The position numbers and the translations under genes were made by a program. From contig BAABNI010000004.1 of NCBI GenBank assembly GCA_040365065.1, forward strand, positions 186,001-250,000: a DNA stretch of 64,000 bases. The letters are read 5' to 3'. Shown piece by piece: positions 63,193 to 64,000 of this stretch. How positions within the stretch are numbered: position 1 is the first letter of the stretch; every line of letters starts with the position of its first letter. This DNA comes from Pelagadaptatus aseana (GTDB lineage: Bacteria > Pseudomonadota > Gammaproteobacteria > Pseudomonadales > Cellvibrionaceae). The notes beneath the pieces are model-generated. The model searched no databases. It was not told the DNA's origin and saw only the letters and a list, made by a program, of their open reading frames with translations.

Positions 63193-63204
63193 GACCACTC
63201 ATTC
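63189..63204. promoter_or_regulatory. Second palindrome at the tetR promoter
   Basis: GAATGA-CCAC-TCATTC is a perfect 6-4-6 palindrome overlapping the tetR -10 element. It differs from the TTCAWC consensus, so it may serve another protein or be chance. Confidence 0.35.
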
Positions 63205-63221
63205 AAGGAGACAAATAGCCC

Positions 63222-63911
63222 ATGGCAGCAACCGCTCAAAAAACGCCTCGCGTTGGAAGACCACCCAAGGAAGCCAAAGACAAAGGGGAAAAAGGCGAGA
63301 ATATCCTCAACGCCGCTGAAGAGCTGTTTGCTCTGCGTGGCTATGATGGTGTTACCCTGCGAGCGGTGGCCAATCAAGCCGGCGTGGATGTCGCCCTGAT
63401 TAATTACTACTTTGGCAGTAAGAGCCAATTATTCGATACGGTCTTCGAACGTCGTGCTCAGGTGCTCAACCAAGGTCGTCTGGTCGCCCTCGAGCAAGCC
63501 CGGCAACAAGCACAGCCAGAAGCTATATCCGTCGAAAAAATCATTGAGGCCTACCTTAAGCCCCTTGCTGTAGCTCAGGACAGTGAGGACAGCGGCTGGA
63601 AAAACTACTGCGCCCTGCTGGCCTACATCAATAATTCGGCGGTCTGGGGGCCACAACTGATGGGTAAACACTTCAACAAACTGGCAGACAGCTTTATCGA
63701 AGCCCTGAAGCTGGCACTGCCTCACAGCAGTGATGCCGATCTCTATTGGTGCTACCACTATATGTCCGGCGCCCTGACTCTGACCTTTGCCAACACTGGC
63801 CGGATTGACAAGATGTCCAAAGGCGCCTGTCGTTCTGACGATTTCAAAGCCGCCTACGAGCGGATGATTCCATTTATCAGCGCCGGATTTCATCAGGTGT
63901 GCAATAAATAA
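63222..63911 (+). CDS. TetR-family transcriptional regulator
   Basis: 229-residue regulator. A basic N-arm (RVGRPPKEAKDKGEKG) precedes the HTH ILNAAEELFALRGYDGVTLRAVANQAGVDVALINYYFGSKSQLFDTVFERR. The C-terminal ligand domain has the WKNYCALLAYINNSAVWGPQLM and YHYMSGALTLTFAN pattern also seen in PsrA-like regulators, which sense acyl ligands. It is divergent from the symporter, and operator copies at its own, the symporter and the receptor promoters suggest it is their repressor. GGAG precedes the ATG. Confidence 0.9.
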   Translation: MAATAQKTPRVGRPPKEAKDKGEKGENILNAAEELFALRGYDGVTLRAVANQAGVDVALINYYFGSKSQLFDTVFERRAQVLNQGRLVALEQARQQAQPEAISVEKIIEAYLKPLAVAQDSEDSGWKNYCALLAYINNSAVWGPQLMGKHFNKLADSFIEALKLALPHSSDADLYWCYHYMSGALTLTFANTGRIDKMSKGACRSDDFKAAYERMIPFISAGFHQVCNK

Positions 63912-63926
63912 CAACCCATAAAAAAA

Positions 63927-63950
63927 GCCGCAGATTACGCGGCTTTTTTT
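63927..63950 (+). terminator. Intrinsic terminator after tetR
   Basis: GCCGC (63927-63931) pairs with GCGGC (63939-63943), loop AGATTAC, followed by seven Ts. A run of As before the stem may let it serve the minus strand too. Confidence 0.85.
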
Positions 63951-63965
63951 ATCCTGAGATACATG

Positions 63966-64000
63966 TCAACGCTGCAAATCGTACTTGCGCATTTTCTCCA
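63966..64000 (-). CDS. C-terminal end of a gene cut by the window edge
   Basis: A minus-strand frame enters from the right edge and stops with TGA at 63966-63968. The last residues read EKMRKYDLQR, which resembles the C-terminus of sigma-54-dependent (NtrC-type) regulators (KMxKYxL). Only ten residues are visible, so the identity is tentative. Confidence 0.35.
   Translation of the reverse strand, partial: EKMRKYDLQR

Noticed and set aside
1..64000. CRISPR arrays, tRNA/rRNA genes, prophage or insertion sequences
   Set aside because: No regularly spaced repeats, tRNA-like cloverleaf ends, integrase, transposase or phage structural genes were seen in reading both strands.

Overview
The window reads as chromosomal DNA of a free-living, probably marine gammaproteobacterium of the Pseudomonadales/Cellvibrionales type (taxonomy is inference). 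Support comes from a Pseudomonas-like nadB / algU-mucA-mucB-mucD block beside sdhE-ygfX, a divergent finR/fpr pair, a sodium-pumping oadGAB set, and many acyl-CoA dehydrogenase, acyl-CoA ligase, MaoC and SDR genes with a large TonB-dependent receptor. I see no rRNA, tRNA, CRISPR, phage or insertion-sequence genes.

Layout. 0.1-6.7 kb: envelope stress (algU, mucA, mucB, mucD; no mucC), NAD synthesis (nadB), flavinylation factor sdhE with ygfX. 6.8-14.5 kb: ygfZ, an HDOD protein, ung, a double-domain pterin-synthase-like gene, rapA, a SMI1/KNR4-like gene and a DUF3581 gene. 14.5-22.3 kb: ppk2, finR/fpr, a PuuB-like oxidoreductase, ogt, a serine hydrolase, metY and a small unknown gene. 22.4-37.4 kb: lipid or acyl-CoA catabolism (two GSTs, an acyl-CoA ligase, three acyl-CoA dehydrogenases, an SDR, MaoC, an enoyl-CoA hydratase), a hemerythrin-GGDEF protein and a molybdopterin oxidoreductase operon. 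37.5-41.4 kb: an exported DUF3604 protein and an alkylsulfatase-like metallo-beta-lactamase lipoprotein. 41.8-45.2 kb: oadGAB with a long structured leader. 45.6-51.7 kb: dusC, a cold-shock gene and a small glycan-type cluster. 51.8-55.5 kb: enoyl-CoA hydratase, a ketopantoate-reductase-like gene, and hemN with an FNR/Anr box.

The most coherent system is at 55.5-63.9 kb. A TonB receptor, acyl-CoA ligase, alpha/beta hydrolase, 3-hydroxybutyrate dehydrogenase and an HTH-only AraC protein form one operon. A sodium:solute symporter and a divergent TetR regulator lie upstream. Four near-identical copies of a 16-bp palindrome (TTCAWC-N4-GWTGAA) occur only at these promoters. Two of them lie exactly between a perfect TTGACA -35 box and the -10 box, one at the receptor operon and one at the symporter. 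I infer a TetR-controlled regulon for uptake and hydrolysis of a 3-hydroxybutyrate-type ester or oligomer.

A second regulatory link is a 19-bp palindrome, 18/19 identical between its two copies, upstream of the MaoC-SDR genes and of the molybdopterin oxidoreductase operon. Other non-coding structure includes a 94-bp element with perfect 21-bp terminal inverted repeats at 41.5 kb, an AlgU-type promoter before algU, a long cspA-like leader and several clear terminators.
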